A DNA stretch of 7,396 bases from Bacteroidota bacterium (GCA_021812745.1 JAKAMS010000117.1:1-7396), one strand, 5' to 3'; numbered from the stretch's first letter, positions 1-6,654 are shown. Translations and numbers: made by a program. The notes: generated by a model from the sequence alone, not told the origin.

Positions 1-1095
1 ATAATCCCAACACATCAAGGGAGAGCCGCCGAGAAAATTATTTTTTCTATCCTTGGCGGACCGGGAAAATATTTTGCAAGCAATACATTCTTCGATACAA
101 CTCGCGCTAATATTGAATTCACGGGCGCAGAAGCAGTTGATCTTCTTGTGGAAGTGGGAAAGCATCCTGAGCAACGCGCGCCGTTCAAAGGTAATATGGA
201 TGTTGAAGCACTCGAAGCGTTCATCAAAAAAACAGGCAAAGAAAATATTCCGCTAGTTGTATTAACAGTAACAAATAATTCCGGAGGCGGTCAGCCGGTT
301 TCGATGCAGAATATCCGTGATGTAAAAGCTGTCTGTAAAAAATATGATTTGCCGCTCTTTCTGGACGCATGCCGTTTTGCTGAAAATGCTTACTTCATAA
401 AACTCCGCGAAAAGGGTTACGAAAATAAATCTGTTCTGGAAATCTGCCAGGAAATGTTTTCATATGCGGATGGTTCAACAATGAGCGCAAAGAAAGACGC
501 TCTAGTTAATATCGGCGGCTGGCTTTCGCTTAACGATGATGAACTTGCTTTAAAGTGCCGCAATCTGCTGATCGTAACAGAAGGATTTCCAACTTACGGC
601 GGATTAGCCGGACGCGACCTTGAAGCAATCGCTCAAGGTCTTGAAGAGATAGTGGACGAACATTACTTGCAATATCGAATTCGCAGCACAGAATATCTCG
701 GCGAAAAAATGCTTGCTGCCGGAATACCAATTATTGAACCGCCCGGAGGACACGCTATTTATGTTGATGCAAAAAGATTTTTGCCTAAGATTCCGCCGGA
801 ACAATATCCCGGTCAATCAATTGTTTGTGAAATGTATATTGAAGGCGGAATAAGAGCAGTTGAGATTGGAAGTTTAATGTTTGGTAAATATGATGAAAAA
901 GGAAAATTAATTCCGGCTATGATGGAATTGGTACGTCTTGCAATTCCGCGGCGAGTTTATACACAAAGCCATATTGATTATGTTGCCGAAGTTATGATTG
1001 AAGTCTTCAAGAACCGAGATAAAATGAAAGGTTACGCTATAACATACGAAGCTCCGATGCTTAGACATTTCACCGCAAAATTTAAACCGATTTAA
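1..1095 (+). CDS. tnaA: Tryptophanase (tryptophan indole-lyase), 5' end outside window
   Basis: PLP-dependent beta-eliminating lyase of the tryptophanase/tyrosine phenol-lyase family. It should cleave L-tryptophan to indole, pyruvate and ammonia in the cytoplasm. The frame is open from base 1 to a TAA at 1093-1095, giving 364 residues; about 105 N-terminal residues are missing compared with E. coli TnaA (471 aa). Visible motifs are PTHQGRAAE (residues 3-11), FFDTT (30-34), GGQPVSM, the DACRFAENAYFIK segment, and TMSAKKDA with the PLP-binding lysine as the second K (K165, bases 493-495). The C-terminus has EGFPTYGGLAGRD, GGHA, IPRRVYTQ and LRHFTAK. From memory of the family, three positions separate the two enzymes. 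Here Asp32, Ile289 (GIRAVEIGS) and His356 all match tryptophanase, not tyrosine phenol-lyase (Thr, Arg, Phe). The middle part (ENKS, FSYADG, LVNIGG) reads more like tyrosine phenol-lyase. Upstream control, such as a tnaC leader, cannot be seen. Confidence 0.95.
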   Translation: MIPTHQGRAAEKIIFSILGGPGKYFASNTFFDTTRANIEFTGAEAVDLLVEVGKHPEQRAPFKGNMDVEALEAFIKKTGKENIPLVVLTVTNNSGGGQPVSMQNIRDVKAVCKKYDLPLFLDACRFAENAYFIKLREKGYENKSVLEICQEMFSYADGSTMSAKKDALVNIGGWLSLNDDELALKCRNLLIVTEGFPTYGGLAGRDLEAIAQGLEEIVDEHYLQYRIRSTEYLGEKMLAAGIPIIEPPGGHAIYVDAKRFLPKIPPEQYPGQSIVCEMYIEGGIRAVEIGSLMFGKYDEKGKLIPAMMELVRLAIPRRVYTQSHIDYVAEVMIEVFKNRDKMKGYAITYEAPMLRHFTAKFKPI

Positions 1096-1113
1096 TTCAG
1101 TGGACCATTGCGA

Positions 1114-1143
1114 AGAGGAATCTCGAATATTTGAGATTCCTCT
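1114..1143 (+). terminator. Hairpin after tnaA, probable intrinsic terminator
   Basis: An 11-bp perfect inverted repeat (AGAGGAATCTC at 1114-1124, GAGATTCCTCT at 1133-1143) encloses an 8-base AT-rich loop. It starts 18 bases after the tnaA stop codon. The following tract is only weakly T-rich (CTTTGCTC), so termination may be partial, with some read-through into the next gene 24 bases on. Confidence 0.65.
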
Positions 1144-1167
1144 CTTTGCTCAAAATAAAAGAAGAAA

Positions 1168-1983
1168 ATGAAAAAACATTTCTCATATAAATCACCGCGG
1201 CAAATTTGGAGAATCCTTATCTCAGACAGCGATAAATTGATTCTCGAAACACGGGACACGAGCACAAAAGAAGTTTTCTACCTCTGCTACGAATTAGAAA
1301 GCGGAAGAGTGATTTTTGCAGATCTTCAGCTTGAAGAAAAATTCTGGCTTGGTATCGAAGCTGTTTACAAGGACATTATTTTTTTTCACAAATTCCCGAA
1401 ACCGGATTTACCAGGTCATAAGCAGATTATCGCTTTCGACATCGCTTCACAAAAAATTTTATGGATTAACAGCGATTTGTCTTTTCTCTTTGTTAACGAC
1501 GATGTGGTTTATGGCTTTCAGCAAGGATTTGAAGAACGCTATTTTTTTTCTCTAGATTATCTGAACGGCGAGTTGATCAAAGAGTTTGGAAGCGATTATA
1601 AAACGATTAACGAGCTTCGCAATAAAGCTGAAGACGAAAAAGACTGGAGTAGATATATCTATCCCAAAGCTTTTAATAATGAAGAAAACGATCTAAGAAT
1701 ACATGAAGCAATAAAAGCAGAGACAAAGAATCTTGCAATTGAAGGAGAAGTGGAGTATAATCTCTGCGGTAATCTTCTCCTTTTTAATTTTCATTCAAAA
1801 GTTTTTGAGGGAAGTTACGTTAATAAATTTATCTCCATGAATTTGGACGATGAAAAAATTCTTCTTAATGAAGTTCTTAACGCGAATGCGTCATCTCTCT
1901 TTACGGATTCTTTTTTCGTTTACAAAAATTTTCTTTTTCTGCTTCGCGAAAAAAATGAAGTTAGTATATATGAAATAGAGTAA
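1168..1983 (+). CDS. DUF4905-like protein of unknown function
   Basis: A 271-residue soluble protein with no signal peptide, membrane segment or obvious catalytic motif. The N-terminus (FSYKSPRQIWRI, then SDSDKLILETRD) resembles the opening of the DUF4905 family, known to me mainly from Bacteroidota. The assignment is from memory of that pattern, not a search. The body has repeated short beta-strand-like stretches rich in aromatic and hydrophobic residues (IIAFDIASQKILWIN, YFFSLDYLNGELI, FISMNLDDEKILL). The form 'displayed quantity, converted to X' is reminiscent of beta-propeller blades, so a partial propeller fold is a reasonable inference. A central charged stretch (about residues 148-192) is probably helical. 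The ATG at 1168 is preceded by a weak purine-rich site (GAAGAAA). The gene lies 72 bases after tnaA and 59 before amrA on the same strand, so it could be co-transcribed with either. Function is not known. Confidence 0.8.
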   Translation: MKKHFSYKSPRQIWRILISDSDKLILETRDTSTKEVFYLCYELESGRVIFADLQLEEKFWLGIEAVYKDIIFFHKFPKPDLPGHKQIIAFDIASQKILWINSDLSFLFVNDDVVYGFQQGFEERYFFSLDYLNGELIKEFGSDYKTINELRNKAEDEKDWSRYIYPKAFNNEENDLRIHEAIKAETKNLAIEGEVEYNLCGNLLLFNFHSKVFEGSYVNKFISMNLDDEKILLNEVLNANASSLFTDSFFVYKNFLFLLREKNEVSIYEIE

Positions 1984-2011
1984 GATCAAGAGCAAGATTA
2001 AGAACAAGGGC
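1982..2011 (+). repeat. Degenerate hexamer array, five AAGRNY-type units
   Basis: Five consecutive hexamers read AAGATC, AAGAGC, AAGATT, AAGAAC and AAGGGC, starting inside the stop codon of the DUF4905-like gene. The AAG at the start of each unit is invariant and only the last three bases vary. The array runs directly into the hairpin at 2005-2032. It may be a decayed simple-sequence repeat or one edge of a dispersed element. Confidence 0.6.
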
Positions 2012-2032
2012 ACTGCCAAAGGCATCCCCTTG
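2005..2032 (+). promoter_or_regulatory. GC-rich hairpin abutting the amrA ribosome binding site
   Basis: The outer stem is 6 bp (CAAGGG at 2005-2010 with CCCTTG at 2027-2032). After an internal loop there is a 4-bp inner stem (TGCC at 2014-2017 with GGCA at 2021-2024) closed by AAA. The last paired base, G2032, is also the first base of the best Shine-Dalgarno site for amrA (GGGAG at 2032-2036, 6 bases before the ATG at 2043). The fold could therefore influence translation, or act as a weak terminator or repeat element. No T tract follows, which argues against a standard terminator. Confidence 0.45.
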
Positions 2033-2042
2033 GGAGAATAAG

Positions 2043-2612
2043 ATGGAACCGACTATAGAAGAGAAAAAAATTCTTCTTGATTTTGCCCGCGCCGCCATTC
2101 ATTCCGTTTTTACTGGTGAAAAAAAGTCTCAACCCGATTATGAAAAACACCCGATTTTTAAATCACACGCAGGCGCGTTTGTAACTTTAACAGAACATGG
2201 TCGGCTTCGCGGATGTATTGGCTATATAATATCTGACCAGCCATTAATTGAAACAGTTTATGAAGCGGCGGTTCAAGCATCGCAAAACGATCCAAGATTT
2301 CTTCCGGTACAAAAAACCGAAATCAAAAATTTATCGTTGGAAATTTCAATCCTTTCGGAACCGTTTCCTTTAAATAGCTATGAAGAAATTGAAGTCGGCA
2401 AACACGGCTTGATACTCGAAGAAAAAGGAAGGCGCGGTCTTTTGCTTCCGCAAGTTCCAATTGAACATAATATGAATCGTGAGCAATACCTCGATGCAAT
2501 TTGCCATAAGAGCGGATTTCAAACGGGTTACTGGAAAACAAAACAACTTAAACTAAGCGGCTTTACAGCAACTGTTTTTTCCGATTCATCTGTCAGTACG
2601 GAGTTAAAATGA
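2043..2612 (+). CDS. amrA: AmmeMemoRadiSam system protein A (AMMECR1 family)
   Basis: A 189-residue cytoplasmic AMMECR1-domain protein, the usual length for bacterial and archaeal members. Family landmarks in order are GAFVTL (44-49), the signature LRGCIG (55-60) with its conserved cysteine, NDPRF (82-86), GKHGL (119-123), GLLLPQVP (132-139), C154 in the AICHKSG segment, and a final FTATVF strand. The family takes its name from a human protein linked to Alport syndrome. In prokaryotes it travels with a Memo protein and a radical SAM enzyme as the AmmeMemoRadiSam system, whose reaction is not established to my knowledge. The start at 2043 is supported by GGGAG 6 bases upstream. The TGA stop overlaps the amrB start in an ATGA, so translation of the two is coupled and equal amounts of both proteins are expected. 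The LRGCIG cysteine is a plausible catalytic or ligand residue, but this is inference. Confidence 0.93.
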   Translation: MEPTIEEKKILLDFARAAIHSVFTGEKKSQPDYEKHPIFKSHAGAFVTLTEHGRLRGCIGYIISDQPLIETVYEAAVQASQNDPRFLPVQKTEIKNLSLEISILSEPFPLNSYEEIEVGKHGLILEEKGRRGLLLPQVPIEHNMNREQYLDAICHKSGFQTGYWKTKQLKLSGFTATVFSDSSVSTELK

Positions 2613-3427
2613 AAAATGTCCGTGAGCCTGCGGTTGCCGGTATGTTTTATCCATCTTCCGCTAAAAAATTAAAAGATGAAGTTCAACTCCTTCTTGATAT
2701 GTATAAATCAGAAGAAAAATTTCAAAATATTTTTGGAATTGTTTCTCCTCATGCCGGTTATGCTTATTCGGGAAGGACTGCCGCAATTGCATTTAACACT
2801 CTGGAAAATAAAAATTATAAAACAGTTGTAATTATAGCCCCGTCCCATAAAGAATATTTTCCCGGAATTTCTATTTACAGCGGCGACTCATATAAAACTC
2901 CGTTAGGCGAGATTGCTCTTAACAAAGAGATGGTTCAAAAATTAACATCGGACGGAAATTTCATTTTTGAAGGATTGAACGGTCACCGAGCTGAACATGC
3001 GGTTGAAGTTCAGATTCCATTTCTTCAGATGATGATAAAAGATTTTTCGATTGTGCCGGTTGTAATGGGAGATCAACGCAAAATATTTATTGACGGGCTA
3101 GCACAAAAACTTGCCGAGGTTGTTGATGATGAAACATTGATTGTAGCGAGCTCGGATCTTTCTCATTTTTATTCGAAAGCCGAAGCAGACAGACTTGACT
3201 CAATTGTTGAGAAACGAATTGTAAATTTTGATTATGATAGATTGCAGAAAGATTTGGAAGCGGGAGAGTGTGAAGCGTGCGGCGGAGGCGCTATAGTTGC
3301 AATGATGAAAACCGCCGATTTGATCAACAAAAGAAAATCTAAAATCCTCTCTCGCACCGATTCCGGAGATGTAACCGGCGATGAAACTGAAGTGGTTGGA
3401 TATTTAAGTGCTGTGTTGTATGAATAA
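2609..3427 (+). CDS. amrB: AmmeMemoRadiSam system protein B (Memo family, LigB-like fold)
   Basis: A 272-residue Memo-family protein, full length and in the cytoplasm. The fold is related to the class III (LigB-type) non-haem iron dioxygenases. The opening VREPAVAGMFYP is typical. Likely metal ligands by comparison with human MEMO1 (H49, H81, H192, C244) are H48 (SPHAGY), H80 (APSHKEY), H186 (SSDLSH) and C224 (ACGGG). EHAVEVQIPFL (129-139) is also conserved, so the metal site appears intact. The ATG lies inside the last codons of amrA (ATGA overlap). It has its own Shine-Dalgarno site, GGAG at 2600-2603, 5 bases upstream. Binding of iron or copper is reported for human MEMO1; what the bacterial protein does with the metal is unknown. 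The third partner, a radical SAM enzyme, is not found downstream in this window. Confidence 0.93.
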   Translation: MKNVREPAVAGMFYPSSAKKLKDEVQLLLDMYKSEEKFQNIFGIVSPHAGYAYSGRTAAIAFNTLENKNYKTVVIIAPSHKEYFPGISIYSGDSYKTPLGEIALNKEMVQKLTSDGNFIFEGLNGHRAEHAVEVQIPFLQMMIKDFSIVPVVMGDQRKIFIDGLAQKLAEVVDDETLIVASSDLSHFYSKAEADRLDSIVEKRIVNFDYDRLQKDLEAGECEACGGGAIVAMMKTADLINKRKSKILSRTDSGDVTGDETEVVGYLSAVLYE

Positions 3428-3536
3428 TTATCGTGCTATATCGCGATGTGGCAATTCCGCGCTGAGTTATAGTAGCTAAAAAATATTTTTAAATAGAGTA
3501 AATCTTCCTGAATTATTTAACTGGATTTAATTTCAA
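3428..3536. other. Intergenic gap with short palindromes, no clear promoter
   Basis: This 109-base gap holds two perfect palindromes: ATCGCGAT at 3440-3447 and AAAAATATTTTT at 3479-3490. A loose pairing of CTATA (from 3436) with TATAG (near 3469) could bring the first into a larger fold. The AT tract could act as an UP-like or bent element ahead of the polymerase gene. I see no convincing -35/-10 pair, no terminator with a T run, and no recognisable SOS box. Confidence 0.35.
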
Positions 3537-4769
3537 ATGCCTCTTCGAAATTTATTTTTAGATTTCAATTCGTACTTTGCCTCTGTTGAGCAGCAGCTTA
3601 ATCCTGCTTTGCGCAACAAACCGGTTGCTGTTGTTCCGACAAAAGCCGAGACCACTTGTTGTATTGCCGCGAGTTACGAAGCAAAAAAGTTTGGTATTAA
3701 AACCGGTACAATTGTCTCTGAAGCTAAAAAACTTTGCCCCGGCTTAATTATAGTTGAAGCTAATCACCGCCCATATATAGAGTTTCATCATAAATTAGTT
3801 GAAACAGTTGGAACATGTCTTCCCGTTGATCAAGTTATGTCTGTTGATGAGATGGTCTGTTCGCTGATTGGTAAAGAACAGAAACGCGAGAACGCAATTG
3901 AAATTGCAAAACTGATAAAAAGAACAATCGCAGAAAAAGTGGGAGAGTATTTAAAATGTTCGATCGGTATTGCACCAAATAGATTTTTAGCAAAGACGGC
4001 AACCGATATGCAAAAACCGGACGGCTTAGTTATAATTGAAGAAAAAGATTTGCCGCAATGTCTTTACAGATTAAAGACCAGCGATCTAACCGGTATTGGA
4101 AGAAGAATGGAAGTGCGTTTAAGACGCCACGGAATTTATACTGTTGAAACGCTTTGCAATTCCTCAAAAGCAAAATTAAAAGAAATTTGGGGCGGAGTAG
4201 AGGGCGAGCGAATGTTTGCGCAATTGCGCGGAGAAATTGTTAAAAGACCGCCAACGCATCGCCAGACTGTTGGTCACTCTCATGTTCTACCTCCAAAAGA
4301 AAGAAATAAAGAGGACGCTTTCGGAGTATTAAACCGTCTGTTACAAAAAGCGGCAACAAGAATGCGCTATCTCGGTTATGTTACGGGGTCTATGTCTGTT
4401 GGTGTAAAATTCCTCGGACATTTAAGGTGGAGAGAAGAGATTAGTTTTAATCACACGCAAAATACAATTACACTTCTGCGAGCATTGGAAAAAGTCTGGG
4501 AACATTATCCCGACTTTAAGGAAAAACCTCTTGCTGTTGGAGTAACCTTATTCAAGCTTCTTGATGAAGATCAGAATACGATGATAATTTTTGAAGATTA
4601 CGATAAAATGAAATCACTTAACAAAGCAGTTGACGGATTGAATAAAAAATATGGATTTTCTTCTGCTTATTATGCCGCAGCACACCCGGCAATTAAATCT
4701 GCGCCAATGAGAATCGCATTCACACAAATTCCCAATTTAGAAATAGAAGATGATGAAAAAGAATTTTGA
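3537..4769 (+). CDS. Y-family DNA polymerase (translesion, ImpB/MucB/SamB type)
   Basis: A 410-residue error-prone polymerase expected to copy past damaged template bases. Catalytic acids are present: D9 in LFLDFNSYF and D104-E105 in SVDE, matching D7, D105 and E106 of Dpo4. F14, five residues after D9, fits the steric-gate position that excludes ribonucleotides. ASYEAKKFG (45-53) is the finger motif, KPDGL (160-164) ends the palm, and TGIGRR (185-190) lies in the helix-hairpin-helix thumb. The little-finger domain follows from about 240. The sequence reads DFNSYF where E. coli DinB has D-x-D, and SVDEMV instead of SxDEAY. With the AETTCCIAASYEAK stretch, this places it in a separate clade from classical DinB/Pol IV, so dinB is not assigned. 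A C-terminal TQIPNLEI could be a degenerate beta-clamp binding motif. No imuA or dnaE2 neighbour is seen. The ATG at 3537 lacks a good Shine-Dalgarno site. Confidence 0.93.
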   Translation: MPLRNLFLDFNSYFASVEQQLNPALRNKPVAVVPTKAETTCCIAASYEAKKFGIKTGTIVSEAKKLCPGLIIVEANHRPYIEFHHKLVETVGTCLPVDQVMSVDEMVCSLIGKEQKRENAIEIAKLIKRTIAEKVGEYLKCSIGIAPNRFLAKTATDMQKPDGLVIIEEKDLPQCLYRLKTSDLTGIGRRMEVRLRRHGIYTVETLCNSSKAKLKEIWGGVEGERMFAQLRGEIVKRPPTHRQTVGHSHVLPPKERNKEDAFGVLNRLLQKAATRMRYLGYVTGSMSVGVKFLGHLRWREEISFNHTQNTITLLRALEKVWEHYPDFKEKPLAVGVTLFKLLDEDQNTMIIFEDYDKMKSLNKAVDGLNKKYGFSSAYYAAAHPAIKSAPMRIAFTQIPNLEIEDDEKEF

Positions 4770-4781
4770 TGCCGTTAATTT

Positions 4782-4810
4782 TTAACCCGGATGTTCAACT
4801 CATTTATAAT
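4782..4810 (+). promoter_or_regulatory. Possible sigma-70-type promoter for the lipoprotein gene
   Basis: A perfect TATAAT (4805-4810) lies 17 bases downstream of TTAACC (4782-4787, 4 of 6 matches to TTGACA). Transcription would start near 4817, leaving a leader of about 58 bases before the ATG at 4875. The match is to the E. coli consensus; Bacteroidota often use a different box, so activity in the host is uncertain. AACCC at 4784-4788 and GGGTT at 4834-4838 are complementary and flank the site. Confidence 0.35.
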
Positions 4811-4861
4811 AAGGATAAACCTTCCGGATTAAAGGGTTGTCAAATATGTGTTTAATAAAAG

Positions 4862-4866
4862 AAGGA
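4862..4866 (+). promoter_or_regulatory. Shine-Dalgarno site deciding the lipoprotein start
   Basis: AAGGA sits 8 bases before the ATG at 4875. The alternative in-frame start, GTG at 4848, has no such site at the right distance, so 4875 is preferred. Confidence 0.65.
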
Positions 4867-4874
4867 ATTTAACA

Positions 4875-5504
4875 ATGCGCAGGCAAATCAAAATATTTCT
4901 ACTCTATTCCTCGATTGTTTTACTGCCGGTAATTCTGTTAGCCGGTTGCACTTCTTCCAGACTGATTGATTCTTGGAAAGACCAAACATATAAACGCGGC
5001 GCAATGAAAAATGTTTTAGTGTTGGCAATCAACAACAATAAAACCAAACGAAGAATCTGGGAAAATTCATTTGTTACCGCTTTAAGAGAAAAAGGAATAA
5101 AAGCTATCCCTTCTTACAGGTATTATCCAAATGACGTACCCGAAGAGAAAGATATTCCTGAACTTTTCAAAGATAATTATGATGGAATAGTTCTAATCCA
5201 AAAAGTGAGCGAAGAGAATAAAAAATACCGTATTCCAGGCGATCTTTACTTTCAGCCGATTGGATTTAGAAGGTGGTACGCAAGAGGTTATATGGTAATA
5301 AGAACACCCGGTTATATTGAAAGAGAAACTATAACTCAAATAGAGACTACTCTCTGGGAGCCAAGCGAAGATGGAAAGATGATCTGGTCGGCAATTACGG
5401 AATCGGTAAATCCGTACTCTCCGCAAACTTTCAGCAAAGAAGTTTCTGATATTGTGATTCCTAAAATGATTAGAGACCGGATAATTATACCCAGAAGAAA
5501 ATAA
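4875..5504 (+). CDS. Small lipoprotein, DUF4136-like
   Basis: A 209-residue protein from the ATG at 4875; a GTG nine codons upstream (4848) would give 218. The N-terminus MRRQIKIF is followed by a hydrophobic run and the lipobox LAGC (22-25), so C25 should be lipidated and the protein anchored to a membrane. The residue after the cysteine is Thr, with no Asp retention signal, which in a Gram-negative fits the outer membrane. The mature part has SRLIDSWKD, then KNVLVLAINNNKTKRRIWENSF and the segment GIKAIPSYRYYP. This pattern resembles the DUF4136 lipoproteins, where a Rossmann-like start is followed by a family of short alternating strands and helices. The link is by pattern memory only. No enzyme motif is visible. 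It appears to be a single-gene unit, with its own possible promoter and a terminator hairpin 8 bases after its stop codon. Confidence 0.85.
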   Translation: MRRQIKIFLLYSSIVLLPVILLAGCTSSRLIDSWKDQTYKRGAMKNVLVLAINNNKTKRRIWENSFVTALREKGIKAIPSYRYYPNDVPEEKDIPELFKDNYDGIVLIQKVSEENKKYRIPGDLYFQPIGFRRWYARGYMVIRTPGYIERETITQIETTLWEPSEDGKMIWSAITESVNPYSPQTFSKEVSDIVIPKMIRDRIIIPRRK

Positions 5505-5511
5505 ATTATTC

Positions 5512-5533
5512 GGGGCGGAATAAAATCCGCCCC
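5512..5533. terminator. Bidirectional terminator hairpin between convergent genes
   Basis: A perfect 8-bp GC-rich stem (GGGGCGGA at 5512-5519, TCCGCCCC at 5526-5533) closes a 6-base loop, ATAAAA. It lies between the stop codons of the plus-strand lipoprotein (5504) and the minus-strand peptidase (5544), a position expected to serve both. Flanks are AT-rich (AAGTTTATTATT on the plus side, GAATAATTT on the minus side) without a long unbroken T run. Confidence 0.8.
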
Positions 5534-5543
5534 AAGTTTATTA

Positions 5544-6620
5544 TTAACGGTAACCTGCTTTTTCTAGATCTTTAATTGACTTAAATGGGAATGGAGGATT
5601 CAGATATTCTCCAATGAATTTGTAAATTTTCATCCTAATTTCTTTAGCAAGTTTTGTATCAATGCGGTCAAAGCTATGTCCCCCCGGTGCGTCTTTGAAA
5701 ATTTCATAATCAAATTTTTTGCCTGCGGCTTTTAATGCTTCAATCAAATGTTCAACTTCAAGAACGTATACGTCATCGTCATTAGTGTTTGTGTGAATAA
5801 GAAGAGGTGTTTCCAAATCTTTAACATAATTAACCGGCGAACGTCTTCTGTATTCATTTACATCTTGATTAACTGTTTTACCGATATGAAACTTAGCAGA
5901 GAATTCATCTTCGTACGATTTGCCGTGAGAACCTAAACGAAGAATCAGATCGCTGACCGGTACTCCGGCAAAGGCAACCTTATAATCGTTCGGATGTTGA
6001 AATATATCCATCAATGCAATCAACCCGCCGTGGCTCCATCCGGTAATACCAACGCGGTCTTTATCAACAATGTCGTAATTTTCAATCATCCATTCACGTG
6101 CAGCGTTATTATCGTCAACTTCCAATCCGCCGTAATCAATTTTTTCGTAAAAACTTTGACCGTATCCAGTACTGCCGCGGTATTCCGGTGCTACAACAAT
6201 GTAACCTTGAGCCATCATTTCGCGGATGATGTGAGTGTGATAAGTTGTGAAGTCTCCATGAACTCCGCCGTGAGGAAGTACAATAAGCGGATATTTTTTG
6301 CCGCGGTCGATCTTAGTTGGAATAAAAACATAAGCCCAAAATTTAAGCGGATTATTTGCGCCCATTGCGGTTGGGTTTGGAATTTTTGCCGGAGGCGGTC
6401 CGACTATAAAAACTTTTTCAATGTTTGCTACATCTCCAACTTTGTTATACCATTGAATATCGTCAATCGCTTTTGCCAATTGATCTAGACGGTGATCTAG
6501 TGATTCAAATTTCTTTTCGATTAATTCATTTGCAGATTTCTCTTTCTCTTGTGCCGGATTCTGAATTGAGAACATAACAAAAAACAGAAATGTGCAGGTG
6601 ATTAATTTAAATGATTTCAT
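5544..6620 (-). CDS. Exported S9-family serine peptidase / alpha-beta hydrolase
   Basis: A 358-residue prolyl-oligopeptidase-like hydrolase, probably periplasmic. Residues 1-24 form a signal peptide (MKSFK, a hydrophobic run, then IQNPAQ); the cleavage site is not certain. Residues 26-55 are charged and heptad-like, probably a short coiled coil. The alpha/beta hydrolase domain runs from about 90 to 342. It has the oxyanion-hole HGG (117-119), the nucleophile elbow GWSHGG with S196, the probable catalytic D281 (NDDDV) and H315 (GGHSFDR). EYRGSTGYG (146-154) is typical of S9 enzymes that trim peptides or acylated amino acids. The N-terminal beta-propeller of full-length S9 peptidases (often over 600 aa) is absent. 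Substrate selection must therefore differ, and an esterase role is possible. AGGA at 6627-6630 lies 6 bases before the ATG on the minus strand. Confidence 0.92.
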   Translation of the reverse strand: MKSFKLITCTFLFFVMFSIQNPAQEKEKSANELIEKKFESLDHRLDQLAKAIDDIQWYNKVGDVANIEKVFIVGPPPAKIPNPTAMGANNPLKFWAYVFIPTKIDRGKKYPLIVLPHGGVHGDFTTYHTHIIREMMAQGYIVVAPEYRGSTGYGQSFYEKIDYGGLEVDDNNAAREWMIENYDIVDKDRVGITGWSHGGLIALMDIFQHPNDYKVAFAGVPVSDLILRLGSHGKSYEDEFSAKFHIGKTVNQDVNEYRRRSPVNYVKDLETPLLIHTNTNDDDVYVLEVEHLIEALKAAGKKFDYEIFKDAPGGHSFDRIDTKLAKEIRMKIYKFIGEYLNPPFPFKSIKDLEKAGYR

Positions 6621-6654
6621 AAATCATCCTGTATTAGTTTTAATGACAAGTTAA

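Noticed and set aside
2323..2541. Minus-strand 72-residue frame inside amrA
   Set aside because: It overlaps the conserved AMMECR1 domain, with no motif and no start signal of its own.
3428..3536. Radical SAM gene remnant between amrB and the polymerase
   Set aside because: The gap is only 109 bases, has no CxxxCxxC-type coding stretch in any frame that I can see, and is AT-rich noncoding in character.
4784..4838. Long-range inverted repeat AACCC ... GGGTT as a terminator for the polymerase gene
   Set aside because: The stem is only 5 bp with a loop of about 45 bases and no T tract, so it is too weak to call a terminator.
5994..6488. 164-residue open frame on the plus strand
   Set aside because: It lies wholly inside the S9 hydrolase gene on the opposite strand, has no ribosome binding site or recognisable domain, and is rich in the odd residues typical of an antisense shadow frame.
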